Origin: Oscillatoriaceae cyanobacterium M7585_C2015_266 | GTDB lineage: Bacteria; Cyanobacteriota; Cyanobacteriia; Cyanobacteriales; Oscillatoriaceae | NCBI GenBank assembly: GCA_015295835.1 | Contig: DVEG01000020.1 | Span: forward strand, 62,001 to 126,000 | Direction of reading: 5' to 3' | DNA: 64,000 bases | Shown: in pieces, positions 27,119-35,882 of the stretch | Layout: every line of letters starts with the position of its first letter | How positions within the stretch are numbered: position 1 is the stretch's first letter | Translations under genes and position numbers: made by a program | Notes under the pieces: model-generated | The model's input: the letters and a program-made list of their open reading frames with translations, nothing else | Database searches by the model: none | Told to the model about the DNA's origin: nothing

Positions 27119-29050
27119 TTAGTTTTCCACAGAGCGTGTTTGGCGTGCTATTTGCTGCTGCTGAATTCGTTCTAAACTGCCGGAGGGGATAGCGGCAATT
27201 AGCTGACGGGTATAATCTTTTTGGGGTTGACGATAAATCGTCTGAGCGGAGCCAATTTCCTCAATTTTACCTTTGTTCATGACGATAATGCGATCGCTCA
27301 TAAACTCCACCACACTTAAATCATGGGAAATAAAAATATAAGTGAGATTAAACTCACTTTGCACTTCTTTTAGCAGGTTAAGTACTTGTGCCTGCACCGA
27401 GACATCCAAAGCTGAAACTGACTCATCACAGATAATAAACTTAGGATTAAGAGCCAGAGAACGAGCGATACAGATACGCTGACGTTGCCCACCAGAGAAC
27501 TCGTGGGGATAGCGGTTCATCCAGGCGGGATCGATCCCTACTCGCTCCAACAGATATGCAGCTCGCTCGCGACGGTTGCGATCGCTTTTACCCACGGCAT
27601 GAATTTGCAAAGGCTCCATCACCGCTTCCCCTATTTTCATTCGCGGGTTGAGAGAGCCAAACGGATCTTGAAAAATAATCTGCATCTCCCGTCGCAGAAG
27701 GCGCAGCGATTCTCCTTTCAGACTCAGTATATCTCGCCCCTCAAATAACACTTCACCGCCCATAGGTTCAATCAAGCGTAGCAAGGTTCTCGCCAAAGTA
27801 GTCTTGCCGCAGCCCGACTCTCCCACTAAACCAAGAGTTTCACCCGGATAAACTTCAAACGAAACTCCATTCACCGCCATCACATAGCGTTTGATTTCGC
27901 CAAACATTCCCCGCACCGGAAAGCCTACTTGCAAATTACGCACTGATAACAGAGGTTGCTGCTGTAGCAGATTTTCCAAGCGTTGCTGAGACTCTGCTTC
28001 ACTCACCTCAATCCACTGTGGTTGCGTGAGTCTATCTTTTTCCCGAATTTCTAACTCTCCATTTGGGGTTTCTATAACTTCCATGAAATCTGAAATAGTA
28101 GGCAAAAAACGCAACTGTTTGTTGAGACAAGGGCGGCATGCTAACAAACCTTTTGTGTAGGGGTGCTGGGGATTAGAAAATATTTGCAATACAGAGCCGG
28201 ATTCGACGATTTTGCCTCTGTACATCACTGCTACCGAGTCAGCGATTTCTGCAATCACACCGAGATCGTGAGTGATGAAGATGAGGGACATTTTACGGCG
28301 AGCGCGTAGTTCCCGTAGTAAGTCTAGAATAGTCGCCTGCACCGTTACATCAACAGCAGTGGTGGGTTCGTCGGCAATCAGCAACACTGGATTACTGGAA
28401 ATAGCCATTGCGATCATTACTCGCTGGATTTGCCCCCCTGACAGTTGGTGGGGATAACGAGCTAGCATTGCTTGTTTTTGGGCGTTGATATACTGTATAA
28501 TTTCGTGATCGCTTTCAAAAAAAGCCGCTTCTGAACCCGACAGCCCCTTAGATTCCAAATAATACCTTTTCATCTCTTCATCGCTAGGCAGCAGTTTCAC
28601 CTCTTGCAGCAGTGCCGCTGCCTGTCGGCGTGCCTCCGCTTTAGATACATTTTGGTGCAGTTGAATTGTTTCAGTTAATTGAAAACCAATGCTATAAACC
28701 GGGTTTAGTGCCGACATCGGCTCTTGAAAAATCATCGCTATCTTACTGCCCCGGTATCGCTGCATTTCTTCGGCTTTAAGGTTAACAAGATTCACGGGAG
28801 GTTGTATTTGCCCCGAAACCCCCACGTCTCGAAACCAAATTTCCCCCCCGACTATTTTGCCCGCTGGAGTCGGCAGCAAACCCATAATCGCTAGGGAGGT
28901 AACGGATTTGCCTGAGCCGGATTCTCCCACTATTCCTAGGGTTTGCCCTTGCTTGACTTCAAAGGAAATATTGTCAACGGCTATCTGGAGTTTTTCGTCG
29001 GTTTGGAATTGAACTTTTAGGTTGCGAACTTCTAAAACTGTTTCCGTCAT
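27119..29050 (-). CDS. ABC transporter, two fused ATPase domains (dipeptide/oligopeptide type)
   Basis: The 643-residue protein is a tandem fusion of DppD-like and DppF-like ATPases. Domain 1 has Walker A GESGSGKS and signature LSGGQIQRV; domain 2 has GESGCGKT and FSGGQRQRI, with Walker B/ADEPT and CDESVS motifs. The RPCLNK segment after domain 1 is the Cys-containing C-terminal extension of this family. It would power uptake of peptides or a similar solute with permeases encoded elsewhere, since none are adjacent. I chose the ATG at 29050; the TTG at 29065 adds five residues. Confidence 0.93.
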   Translation of the reverse strand: MTETVLEVRNLKVQFQTDEKLQIAVDNISFEVKQGQTLGIVGESGSGKSVTSLAIMGLLPTPAGKIVGGEIWFRDVGVSGQIQPPVNLVNLKAEEMQRYRGSKIAMIFQEPMSALNPVYSIGFQLTETIQLHQNVSKAEARRQAAALLQEVKLLPSDEEMKRYYLESKGLSGSEAAFFESDHEIIQYINAQKQAMLARYPHQLSGGQIQRVMIAMAISSNPVLLIADEPTTAVDVTVQATILDLLRELRARRKMSLIFITHDLGVIAEIADSVAVMYRGKIVESGSVLQIFSNPQHPYTKGLLACRPCLNKQLRFLPTISDFMEVIETPNGELEIREKDRLTQPQWIEVSEAESQQRLENLLQQQPLLSVRNLQVGFPVRGMFGEIKRYVMAVNGVSFEVYPGETLGLVGESGCGKTTLARTLLRLIEPMGGEVLFEGRDILSLKGESLRLLRREMQIIFQDPFGSLNPRMKIGEAVMEPLQIHAVGKSDRNRRERAAYLLERVGIDPAWMNRYPHEFSGGQRQRICIARSLALNPKFIICDESVSALDVSVQAQVLNLLKEVQSEFNLTYIFISHDLSVVEFMSDRIIVMNKGKIEEIGSAQTIYRQPQKDYTRQLIAAIPSGSLERIQQQQIARQTRSVEN

Positions 29051-29407
29051 CGAGGGTGAGCACAAATTTTAAGTGGATTTTAACCAAATTTTATTTTTTA
29101 AACCATTTACCCTGTTGGCCATGGGCCAAACTGACCCGCTCGCGCTCTCACTTTTATTATTTTGCAGGTTTACTGCTTTCTTGGTAGAAATCACGCACAA
29201 TGGTAATAGGTTGATATTTTATATCACTCTATTCTATAGGGAGTAGGGTAAGGATTGCCTTCGGGCAGTCTTCGCTAGATGGAAAAACATCCGGGAGCTA
29301 TTCTCCCTGATACAGAAATTAAGTTTTCTAGAGCCACTACCTTCATTTTTTCAAAAACTTAATATATAAATTATTTTTTTAATTAATTTTTACAAGAGAG
29401 GAAAATT
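29051..29407. other. Intergenic region between divergent genes
   Basis: About 350 bases, mostly AT-rich. A 15-base dyad TTGGCC-ATG-GGCCAA lies at 29115-29129, about 65 bases before the ABC ATPase start, and may be a regulatory site. I see no gene or RNA. Confidence 0.45.
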
Positions 29408-30073
29408 ATGAAAAACGAAAAATTAAACCTACTAGAATTAGCAAGAGAAGGAAACGAATGTGCGATCGCTGCTATTATCAATCGTTGGCTAAAACCAAAA
29501 GGAATTACGACAAAAGCTAAAAAAGAAGAGAAAAAATTAGAATTGAACTTAGAAGCAGAGAAAGTTCCAAATTTAAAAGTTTTGATTTTATTTATACGCA
29601 AAGTATTTGAAACTCTAGAGATTAACAATATTGAAAAAGTGCAAATATTTTTATATTTGACGGGAGAAAGTTCTCCCGTCTGGCAAGAAGAATTTGAAAT
29701 TCTACCGCAGTCTGTAAAAATAGCGGCAGCTTCTGAAACTGCAAGCCCAGCAATGACAGTTGCTGAAAGTGTAGAAACTGCCGAGAGGTTACTACCCGTA
29801 GAGGAAACAGCAACACAGGAGGAAACGACGACGACGGATATGAAAAGCAGCCTTGTCGAAAAAGATTCCGAAGTGATGGCTTTCCCATGGCAATCAACAT
29901 CAGAAAGTAAGGCGCCCACGGATTGGCTAGATAAAAGAATGGGGAAAGCACTCGTGATCCTATGTATTTATTTGATATCATTAGTAATTCTAGGGAGCCA
30001 ATATATGCGCCAACGCTTAGCACCAACACCAAACACGCCAAAACCAACAGTTTCTAATGCTCCCGGCAGGTAA
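29408..30073 (+). CDS. Membrane-anchored protein of unknown function, paralogue A
   Basis: The 221-residue protein has an N-terminal domain of about 95 residues (NLLELAREGNECAIAAIINR, then KPKGITTKAK, then TGESSPVWQEEFEIL). This domain is clearly related to that of the next gene. An acidic, Thr/Glu-rich linker follows, and a single transmembrane helix near residues 180-200 (ALVILCIYLISLVILGSQY) with a short proline-rich tail. A good Shine-Dalgarno (AGAGAGG) precedes the ATG. Codon use is more A-rich than in the paralogue. The function is unknown. The orientation suggests a cytosolic N-domain tethered to a membrane. Confidence 0.75.
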   Translation: MKNEKLNLLELAREGNECAIAAIINRWLKPKGITTKAKKEEKKLELNLEAEKVPNLKVLILFIRKVFETLEINNIEKVQIFLYLTGESSPVWQEEFEILPQSVKIAAASETASPAMTVAESVETAERLLPVEETATQEETTTTDMKSSLVEKDSEVMAFPWQSTSESKAPTDWLDKRMGKALVILCIYLISLVILGSQYMRQRLAPTPNTPKPTVSNAPGR

Positions 30074-30492
30074 ACAGCGAGCGCACGCAGAAAGATTAAC
30101 ATGTGAAGATTAAGATGTGCCTGCCAGTGGTTAACAAAAGATATAAAAGCATCGCCCCTTGCAAACGGGTATATTGTCGGAGATGGAAATCAGGAACTTG
30201 GGAAAATGAACCCAAAACCGGAATATATTTGTTAAAAAGAAAAACCCAGTTTTTTAAAAAATCGGGTTTCTCGGTGGCAGCAACGCCTTGGGCAGGCTAT
30301 TCTAATTTTGAAAGTTTGCAGGCAAGCAGCGCGCTTTCCCTGAAACAAACGTGCCAGGATTAACCGGGCTGTTTTACCGCAACTTTCATCTCGACGCCCT
30401 GCCTGGTAGGTAAAGTACTAACCTTTCCTACTAATTAGGTAAATTATCACAGTAAAAAACTATTAGCTTTTGAGAGCCTAAACTTGCCAGCC
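30074..30492. other. Intergenic region between the two paralogues
   Basis: About 420 bases. It contains a hairpin of the AAACCC/GGGTTT family at 30242-30269 (AAACCC, 16-base spacer, GGGTTT). The open frame at 30103-30363 has an improbable composition and no homology I recognise, so I leave it out. Confidence 0.5.
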
Positions 30493-31467
30493 ATGTCATC
30501 AGCAAAACCTAATCCTCTCGAACTTGCCAAACAAGGCGATCCTACTGCGATAGCCGCTCTGCTCAATCGCTCTCTTCAAAGTAAAGGCATTACTGCCAAA
30601 GCTAACCAAGAAGATGGCTATCTGCACCTTACCCTAGAGTCAGCCCAAGTGCCTAATCAACAAGCCTTGGTAAGTTTCATCCATCAGGGAATGATGAAAT
30701 TGCAAAGTGAAGCGATTCACACGGTGATGATTGAGGCATATAAGACTGGTGAAAGGCTTCCGGCTTGGAGCCAAGAGCTACAGTTAGAAACTGGCTCTCT
30801 GTTTCAGAAAGAGGAGATGCCACCAGAAGAGGAGACAGCGTCTGAGGAGTATGAGCCAGAGGAAGAGGAAATCGAAGAAGAAAACGAATACTCTGAGGAA
30901 AGCGAGGAGCTAGAAGAAGCTGAGGAAAATCAGCCGGTTAAGGAAAAGCGCAAGAGTAAATTAGTACCGATTTTGGCAGGTGTGGTACTCCTGTTGGTTG
31001 CAGCAGTGGTGGCGTTTGTAGTTTTCAAACCGCAGATTCTGGCGATGTTTTCTGGTGAAGAGCCTAAACCTACGGCAAAGACGGTAGGCTCGCAGGCAAC
31101 GCCTGAAAAGCCTCCTACAACTGCGGCTAATACGAGTAAGCCTGTAGCCACTGGCAAAAAATCAGGGGCAGAATCATCACCAGCAGCAGCGACGCCAGCT
31201 CCAACAGCGACGGCAACTAAGCCGGTAGCAGCCCCGTCTAACCCTTGGCGGGATGCAGTTAATAAAGCAATGAATGCAGCTATGCTGACGCAAAGTGCTA
31301 AATCTTCAGAAGAATGGGAGAAAGTGGCAAAAGAGTGGCAAGCTGCAATTGATTTGATGAAAAAAGTGCCGCAGTCTAGTCCGAATTATGAACAAGCTCA
31401 GCAAAAAATTGTGGAGTATCAGAGGAACTTAGAATATGCTCAGAGAAATGCTACGACTGGTTATTAG
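30493..31467 (+). CDS. Membrane-anchored protein of unknown function, paralogue B
   Basis: The 324-residue protein shares the N-terminal domain of the preceding gene (NPLELAKQGDPTAIAALLNR, SKGITAKANQ, TGERLPAWSQELQLE). This is followed by a strongly acidic segment (about residues 112-150, mostly Glu), a basic stop (KEKRKSKL) and one transmembrane helix (about 157-178). Beyond it lie an Ala/Thr/Pro-rich linker and a C-terminal helical region (about 250-320) that paralogue A lacks. I chose ATG at 30493 over TTG at 30484. It is a cyanobacterial family without known function as far as I can tell. Confidence 0.78.
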   Translation: MSSAKPNPLELAKQGDPTAIAALLNRSLQSKGITAKANQEDGYLHLTLESAQVPNQQALVSFIHQGMMKLQSEAIHTVMIEAYKTGERLPAWSQELQLETGSLFQKEEMPPEEETASEEYEPEEEEIEEENEYSEESEELEEAEENQPVKEKRKSKLVPILAGVVLLLVAAVVAFVVFKPQILAMFSGEEPKPTAKTVGSQATPEKPPTTAANTSKPVATGKKSGAESSPAAATPAPTATATKPVAAPSNPWRDAVNKAMNAAMLTQSAKSSEEWEKVAKEWQAAIDLMKKVPQSSPNYEQAQQKIVEYQRNLEYAQRNATTGY

Positions 31468-31469
31468 TT

Positions 31470-32573
31470 TTATCTGTGAGTTTTTTGTGCTCGCCAAACT
31501 ATCTGCAATTCGTCGAGCAATCGAGTTTCTTCTTTGAAATCGCGCAAATTGCGAGCCAGAGCGATCGCTCGTCGGTAAAATTCTTCTGCAACGGGGTAAT
31601 CTTCTAAGAGCTTATAAAATTGAGCAATAGAGCGTAGTGATATTAACTCTTGGCGGGGGTTTTTTATTTTTTGAGCTAGTTCTAAGCGTTCGTTGAGGAG
31701 AGCTGCTGCGCGGAAATAGCGCCCTACAGAGGTATGAGCGGCAACTAATCCATCGATAGCGCGGAAGTGGTTGCGGAAATCTACATTTTTTCTAGCTAGT
31801 ATGAGGGCGATACCGTAATTAGCGATCGCTTCATTATAATTATCCACTGCTCTATAGGCATCTCCCAAATTGTTTAAAGTATTCGCCTCGCCGATAGGAT
31901 CTTCCACTCTACGTCGCCATGTCAAAGCTGCTTCATATTTTTTTATTGCCTGATTATAATCTTTTTTTGCTGCTGCTACTAATCCTAAATTGCTAAGAGA
32001 AAGTCCTTGCCCTTCTATACTATTAACACTGCGGGCGAGTTCGTAAGCTTCTTCGAATACTTTTCTTGCTTCGTCGAAAGCTTCTCGCTGTATTAGAATT
32101 GTACCGACATTATTTAAGCCGTAAATTTCGCCTAAAATATCTTTATTGTCGCGTGCGATCGCTAATCTACGCCGCAGAGCATCTTCTGCCAAATCATAAC
32201 GTCTTAAAGCGGCATAAGCGATGCCGATAAAATCATAAGTCAGCCCTTCGGATTTAGTATCGCCGATGCGGTGATAAATTTCCAGTGCCTGCTTCCAGTA
32301 TTCAATTGCTTTATCCAAATTTCTGAGACGCTCTTGCTGGCTGCCCAAACGCAATAATAAATCTGCTTGCTCTCGTGCTTCTTTCGGGATGACATTGTCG
32401 CCGTGAATGTTAAATTGCTCGTCTAGATTGCGAGGGCTAGCGATTCCTGGTAGGCTTAGTATTGCTAGCAGTGCCAACCCCAGCAGCAATGGTAATTTTT
32501 TAGTTCTTTTTCTGAAAGCGCTCGGGGGGTAAATGGAGTTATCCCCTCTTGTCAATCGACTACACCTACGCAT
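31470..32573 (-). CDS. TPR-repeat protein with N-terminal signal or anchor
   Basis: The 367-residue protein has a basic start, a hydrophobic segment at about residues 27-45 (LPLLLGLALLAILSLPG), and then about seven tetratricopeptide repeats of the extended Fis1/NB-ARC type with GLxxNNLG motifs. It is probably exported to the periplasm or anchored there as a protein-protein scaffold. It follows the sigma-like gene by 40 bases on the same strand, so the two may be co-transcribed. The 3' end lies two bases from the stop of the converging paralogue B. Confidence 0.82.
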   Translation of the reverse strand: MRRCSRLTRGDNSIYPPSAFRKRTKKLPLLLGLALLAILSLPGIASPRNLDEQFNIHGDNVIPKEAREQADLLLRLGSQQERLRNLDKAIEYWKQALEIYHRIGDTKSEGLTYDFIGIAYAALRRYDLAEDALRRRLAIARDNKDILGEIYGLNNVGTILIQREAFDEARKVFEEAYELARSVNSIEGQGLSLSNLGLVAAAKKDYNQAIKKYEAALTWRRRVEDPIGEANTLNNLGDAYRAVDNYNEAIANYGIALILARKNVDFRNHFRAIDGLVAAHTSVGRYFRAAALLNERLELAQKIKNPRQELISLRSIAQFYKLLEDYPVAEEFYRRAIALARNLRDFKEETRLLDELQIVWRAQKTHR

Positions 32574-32613
32574 ATGCTTTTCAGATTTTTTATAATTCTT
32601 AAAACTGAGACTA

Positions 32614-33282
32614 TTACACTATATCTATTGCTGAATCCGACAATTTTTCTTGCGTCGGATTTGCTCCCATATAGATGACGCGAATATCTTCTGGCAATTG
32701 TTCTTCTAAGAGTCGATATCCTTGTTTTAGTAGCTCTTTGACTTCAGCCGGAGGAATTTCCTCACCTTCTGCTTGCAAATAGGCGGCAATTCGCGTTTCG
32801 CTCCAGTGGAAAGTTTCAGCCATTACAACTACGAAACGCAGCAGTGGCGGTAACAAATCGAGCCCTTGTTGGAGGTAACACCATAGGGGCGGGGGAGCGG
32901 CTTGCAAGGAGTAATGAATCGACTCTACTGGCGGCAATTCTATTTGGTTAATGCAAAGGGAAGTCATGTTAATTAGCCAGCTTTGCAAAGTTAAACCTGA
33001 GCCGCTATTGCCGTTGTGTCGCCCCTGACGCAAATCGAGATCCCGCAGGTTATAGAATATGTGTCGCCACGACTGAGCAAATAGGTAGTCAGCCTGTACG
33101 GGTGATTTTGCCGAGTGAGAAATTAAGGTATAAACTATTGGACTATAGCGACAGAATATTGCCGTGAAATATTTGCCGTGTTCGGGATAGCGTTGAAATA
33201 AGGTTAGAAGTTCGCGATCGCTATAGTGGAATAGCGACTTGACAAGGGGGTGATTACTTTCTGGAAAGTTAGGCAGTTGCAC
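32614..33282 (-). CDS. Sigma-70-family (ECF-like) sigma factor, atypical
   Basis: The 222-residue protein has a region 2-like N-terminal part (YSPIVYTLISHSAKSPVQADYLFAQSWRHIFYNL, about residues 46-80), typical of a divergent cyanobacterial ECF-type family. Its C-terminal helix-turn-helix (FHWSETRIAAYLQAEGEEIPPAEVKELLKQGYRLLEEQL) would be region 4. The sequence is more divergent than housekeeping or SigF factors, so the assignment is tentative. The start is GTG. The TPR gene follows 40 bases downstream and might encode a partner; no anti-sigma factor is recognisable. Confidence 0.65.
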   Translation of the reverse strand: MQLPNFPESNHPLVKSLFHYSDRELLTLFQRYPEHGKYFTAIFCRYSPIVYTLISHSAKSPVQADYLFAQSWRHIFYNLRDLDLRQGRHNGNSGSGLTLQSWLINMTSLCINQIELPPVESIHYSLQAAPPPLWCYLQQGLDLLPPLLRFVVVMAETFHWSETRIAAYLQAEGEEIPPAEVKELLKQGYRLLEEQLPEDIRVIYMGANPTQEKLSDSAIDIV

Positions 33283-33522
33283 GGTTTTTTTTGCTGCTGC
33301 TTGCAGGAATTTCTTGTAATTTGTTATTCTACTGGTTTCTTTGGCGCGCGGCCAAATTTATTATACTTTTGTCTAGATTAGAGCGATCGCATGCAAGAAT
33401 TGCTATGCTTGTAGATAGAATCATTATTATATTATACTAATGAATAACCGAACTGCAGTTATAACTTGTAACTAGGCTATCGGTTGATAAATTGTAAGTG
33501 GGTTATTCATCCGGATAGGTTC

Positions 33523-34098
33523 ATGTTTCTAACACATAGTGTTCCTCCTAGTTTGAGTTCCCTTCTGCCCTCTTTACCCCTGGACAGCTTATTTTCCACT
33601 CAGGGGATTATGGTGATGCTTTTAGCTGCCTATGCGGGAGCCATGTGGATGTTTCTCACCAGTGCCCCCAAAGTTTATACCATCATGGTGTCGGATTTAG
33701 AGATAGCTCGGCAGCTCTATGAAGGGTTACTAGATTTACCAGTGGCGGAAGTGCCATTACATTATTATTACAATTATGAGCAAACCCTAGGTGCCGCCAG
33801 TGTCGAGCCGCTCTACATGTCCAGTTTGGCCAATGGGCCAACAAAGCGAGTGGAAGCGGCGGACGGGTTGTGGTATCAGCTCAAGAAAAATACGCAATTA
33901 CACGTCATTTCTGGGGCGAGTCTGGGTCAAAAAAATCGCCAGCGTCACGTTTGTTTTGATCGTGAGTGTCTGGAGCAAGTGTTGATGAGAGTACAGACAC
34001 GGGGAGTAAAGTACAAAATTCGTCGGGAAAAACCACTGAATTTTTTAGTCAAGGATATAGAGGGGAGGATAATAGAGATGACGGAAGTGTCGAATTAG
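33523..34098 (+). CDS. Glyoxalase/VOC-fold protein with N-terminal membrane segment
   Basis: The protein from ATG 33523 (191 residues) has a hydrophobic helix at about residues 30-46 (MVMLLAAYAGAMWMF). It is followed by a VOC-like fold: VYTIMVSDLEIARQLYEGLLDLPVAE is the usual opening strand-helix, RHVCFDRECLEQVL the second unit, and FLVKDIEGRIIEM the closing strand. The metal ligands are not obvious, so no enzymatic role can be claimed. The upstream TTG at 33484 would extend it by 13 residues. It converges with the LysR gene. Confidence 0.65.
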   Translation: MFLTHSVPPSLSSLLPSLPLDSLFSTQGIMVMLLAAYAGAMWMFLTSAPKVYTIMVSDLEIARQLYEGLLDLPVAEVPLHYYYNYEQTLGAASVEPLYMSSLANGPTKRVEAADGLWYQLKKNTQLHVISGASLGQKNRQRHVCFDRECLEQVLMRVQTRGVKYKIRREKPLNFLVKDIEGRIIEMTEVSN

Positions 34099-34172
34099 CA
34101 GCTATTCTGATGTCAAGTAGTGGGATAGGAAAACAAGGGCAAGGGGCACAGGCGCGCCCCTGATATTGTGAT

Positions 34173-35102
34173 TTATTCAGCCAGTTTAATAGCAGCTGTT
34201 TCTTCTGCAACCCGCTTTCCTTCATCGAGTAAATATTCAAGAAATGTGCGCGCGACAACGGAGAGCTGTTTGCCGTTGGGGTAGATAACGTACCAGTGGC
34301 GGCGAATGGGAAAGCCTTCGACATTGAGAATGATTAACTTGCTGGTTGCCCCTTCCAGTGCCAAAACGTGACGAGATAAGACGGAGATGCCCAATCCGCC
34401 AGCGATCGCTTGCTTGATTGCCTCATTACTACCGAGTTCCAATCGCACTTTAAGTTTGATTCCCTGTTCCTCGAACATTTTCTGCACAGCTCCGCGAGTT
34501 CCCGATCCTGGTTCTCGCATTATGAAAGGTTCCTCAGCAATACGGGAAAGGGGAATATTTTTTTCGCCGGCGAGGGGATGATTCCAAACAGCCATCACTT
34601 CCAAGGGATTTTCCAGAAAAGGTTTGCAAGTGATGTCGTAATCGGTTGGCGGCTGGGAGAGAATGTAGAGGTCATCGCAATTATTGTTGAGGCGTTCTAT
34701 TAATTGTTCGTGGTTGGTTACTTGCAGGGAGATATCAATGCCAGGGTAGCGCTGGCAAAAGGGGCCTAATATCCGGGGTACGAAATATTTAGCGGTTGTT
34801 ACTACTGCTAGCCGCAGTTGTCCCTGTTTCAACCCTTTCATATTGGCCACGGTCATTTCAAATTGAGACAGGCGATCGAAAATATCTCGGCAAGTAGATA
34901 ATAGTTCGCGACCTGCATCCGTGAGATAGAGGCGCTTGCCCACCTGCTCGAACAGGGGCATACCGACAGCCTTTGTCAACTGTTTCACCTGCATAGATAC
35001 TGTCGGTTGTGTGAGAAACAATTCTTCCGCCGCGCGAGTAAAGCTGCCGTGACGAGCAGCCGCCTCGAAAACCTTTAATTGGTGAAGCGTTGCGTGCTTC
35101 AA
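34173..35102 (-). CDS. cmpR: LysR-family regulator, CmpR-like
   Basis: The 309-residue LysR protein has an N-terminal helix-turn-helix (GSFTRAAEELFLTQPTVSMQVKQL, about residues 19-42) and a C-terminal effector-binding domain. Motifs close to CmpR of other cyanobacteria are LKQGQLRLAVVTTAKYFVPRILGPFCQRYPG and GSNEAIKQAIAGGLGISVLSRHVL. In those organisms CmpR activates bicarbonate-transport genes under low carbon. Here it lies beside the ccm cluster. The start is TTG at 35102, preceded by GGAG eight bases away; no in-frame ATG is available upstream. Confidence 0.85.
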   Translation of the reverse strand: MKHATLHQLKVFEAAARHGSFTRAAEELFLTQPTVSMQVKQLTKAVGMPLFEQVGKRLYLTDAGRELLSTCRDIFDRLSQFEMTVANMKGLKQGQLRLAVVTTAKYFVPRILGPFCQRYPGIDISLQVTNHEQLIERLNNNCDDLYILSQPPTDYDITCKPFLENPLEVMAVWNHPLAGEKNIPLSRIAEEPFIMREPGSGTRGAVQKMFEEQGIKLKVRLELGSNEAIKQAIAGGLGISVLSRHVLALEGATSKLIILNVEGFPIRRHWYVIYPNGKQLSVVARTFLEYLLDEGKRVAEETAAIKLAE

Positions 35103-35583
35103 GGGACATACTCCTAGTGCTATTTATAGAATATTTATATCATAAGTATAGTTAAGCGCTGTTTTCACTTATGATTTTTTAGGTTATTATCAAATCAATA
35201 TAAGAAGCGTAAGTCCCCTTCCAATCTTGCGTTGCACAGTTGAGATGGCTTGTTGGTTGAGCTGTTCCGGCTATTCTGTTCTTATTGATCTCCTGTAGGA
35301 GTAAGAGGCAGATGGTACCAACTTTATCATTATCTCACCGTGCAACGCTTTTTCTTATTTTGGGTGAATTTTTCTACTCTTATACTGTAAATCCCTACTG
35401 CTTACCGGTTGGGCGTCGATCCCTGCATTGCGACTCTCTTAAAATACTTTTAAATCTCCTGTGTATAGTAGAAATTTGTTTTAGATTATTTATAGAAGCA
35501 ATACAAATAGGTTGTGACGAGAACAGCGCTTCTCGACGCTTTTGAGTACTGCTGTAAGTAATTTATTCTGAAAGTTAAATCAA
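35103..35583. other. Intergenic region upstream of the CmpR-like gene
   Basis: About 480 bases. The prominent feature is a 9-bp inverted repeat (35139-35175), listed separately. The frame at 35285-35545 does not look like protein. The stretch separates the regulator from the divergent small gene at 35584 and should hold both promoters. Confidence 0.5.
35139..35175. promoter_or_regulatory. Candidate LysR-type operator
   Basis: ATCATAAGT (35139-35147) and ACTTATGAT (35167-35175) are perfect arms, 19 bases apart, about 40-70 bases upstream of the CmpR-like start. The arms overlap T-N11-A patterns and TTA/TAA half-sites of the kind CmpR-type regulators bind. Autoregulation and control of the divergent gene are inference. 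Confidence 0.5.
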
Positions 35584-35877
35584 ATGGATAGTTCAAATGA
35601 TAGGGACGTATTAGTTGCTGAATTTTGGCGTGAATGTTCGATACGTCGCACTTGTACATTGTTAGAAAAACAGCGGCAACTATTACGGGAAGATATTTAC
35701 GATTTGGTAGCTCATATTGCTCTTTTGGTTTTACCTATGGAGTTTCCAACTTATAAGAGTGAACAGTACAAAGAGATTCTGATAGAGGCGTTGGAACGCC
35801 TGGGGGATGATGCTTTTACCAAATTAGTTTTAGACGTTGTTCGCAAGGAAAAGTGGCCTCAATTGCCGCCGTTGTGA
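35584..35877 (+). CDS. Small conserved-looking protein of unknown function
   Basis: The 97-residue protein starts at ATG and has a helical composition: ECSIRRTCTLLEKQRQLL, then EDIYDLVAHIALLVLPMEFPTYKSEQ, then ALERLGDDAFTKLVLDVVRKEKWPQLPPL. It has no transmembrane helix and no motif I can name. It lies between the CmpR-like regulator and ccmO, divergent from the regulator and converging with ccmO (5 bases apart). The position invites a role in carbon concentration, but that is only positional. Confidence 0.65.
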   Translation: MDSSNDRDVLVAEFWRECSIRRTCTLLEKQRQLLREDIYDLVAHIALLVLPMEFPTYKSEQYKEILIEALERLGDDAFTKLVLDVVRKEKWPQLPPL

Positions 35878-35882
35878 ATGTA

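Noticed and set aside
30103-30363. 86-residue frame between the paralogues
   Set aside because: Composition is improbable and it spans a hairpin; no similarity recognised.
35285-35545. 86-residue frame upstream of the small gene
   Set aside because: No ribosome site, low-complexity composition, and it lies in the regulatory region.
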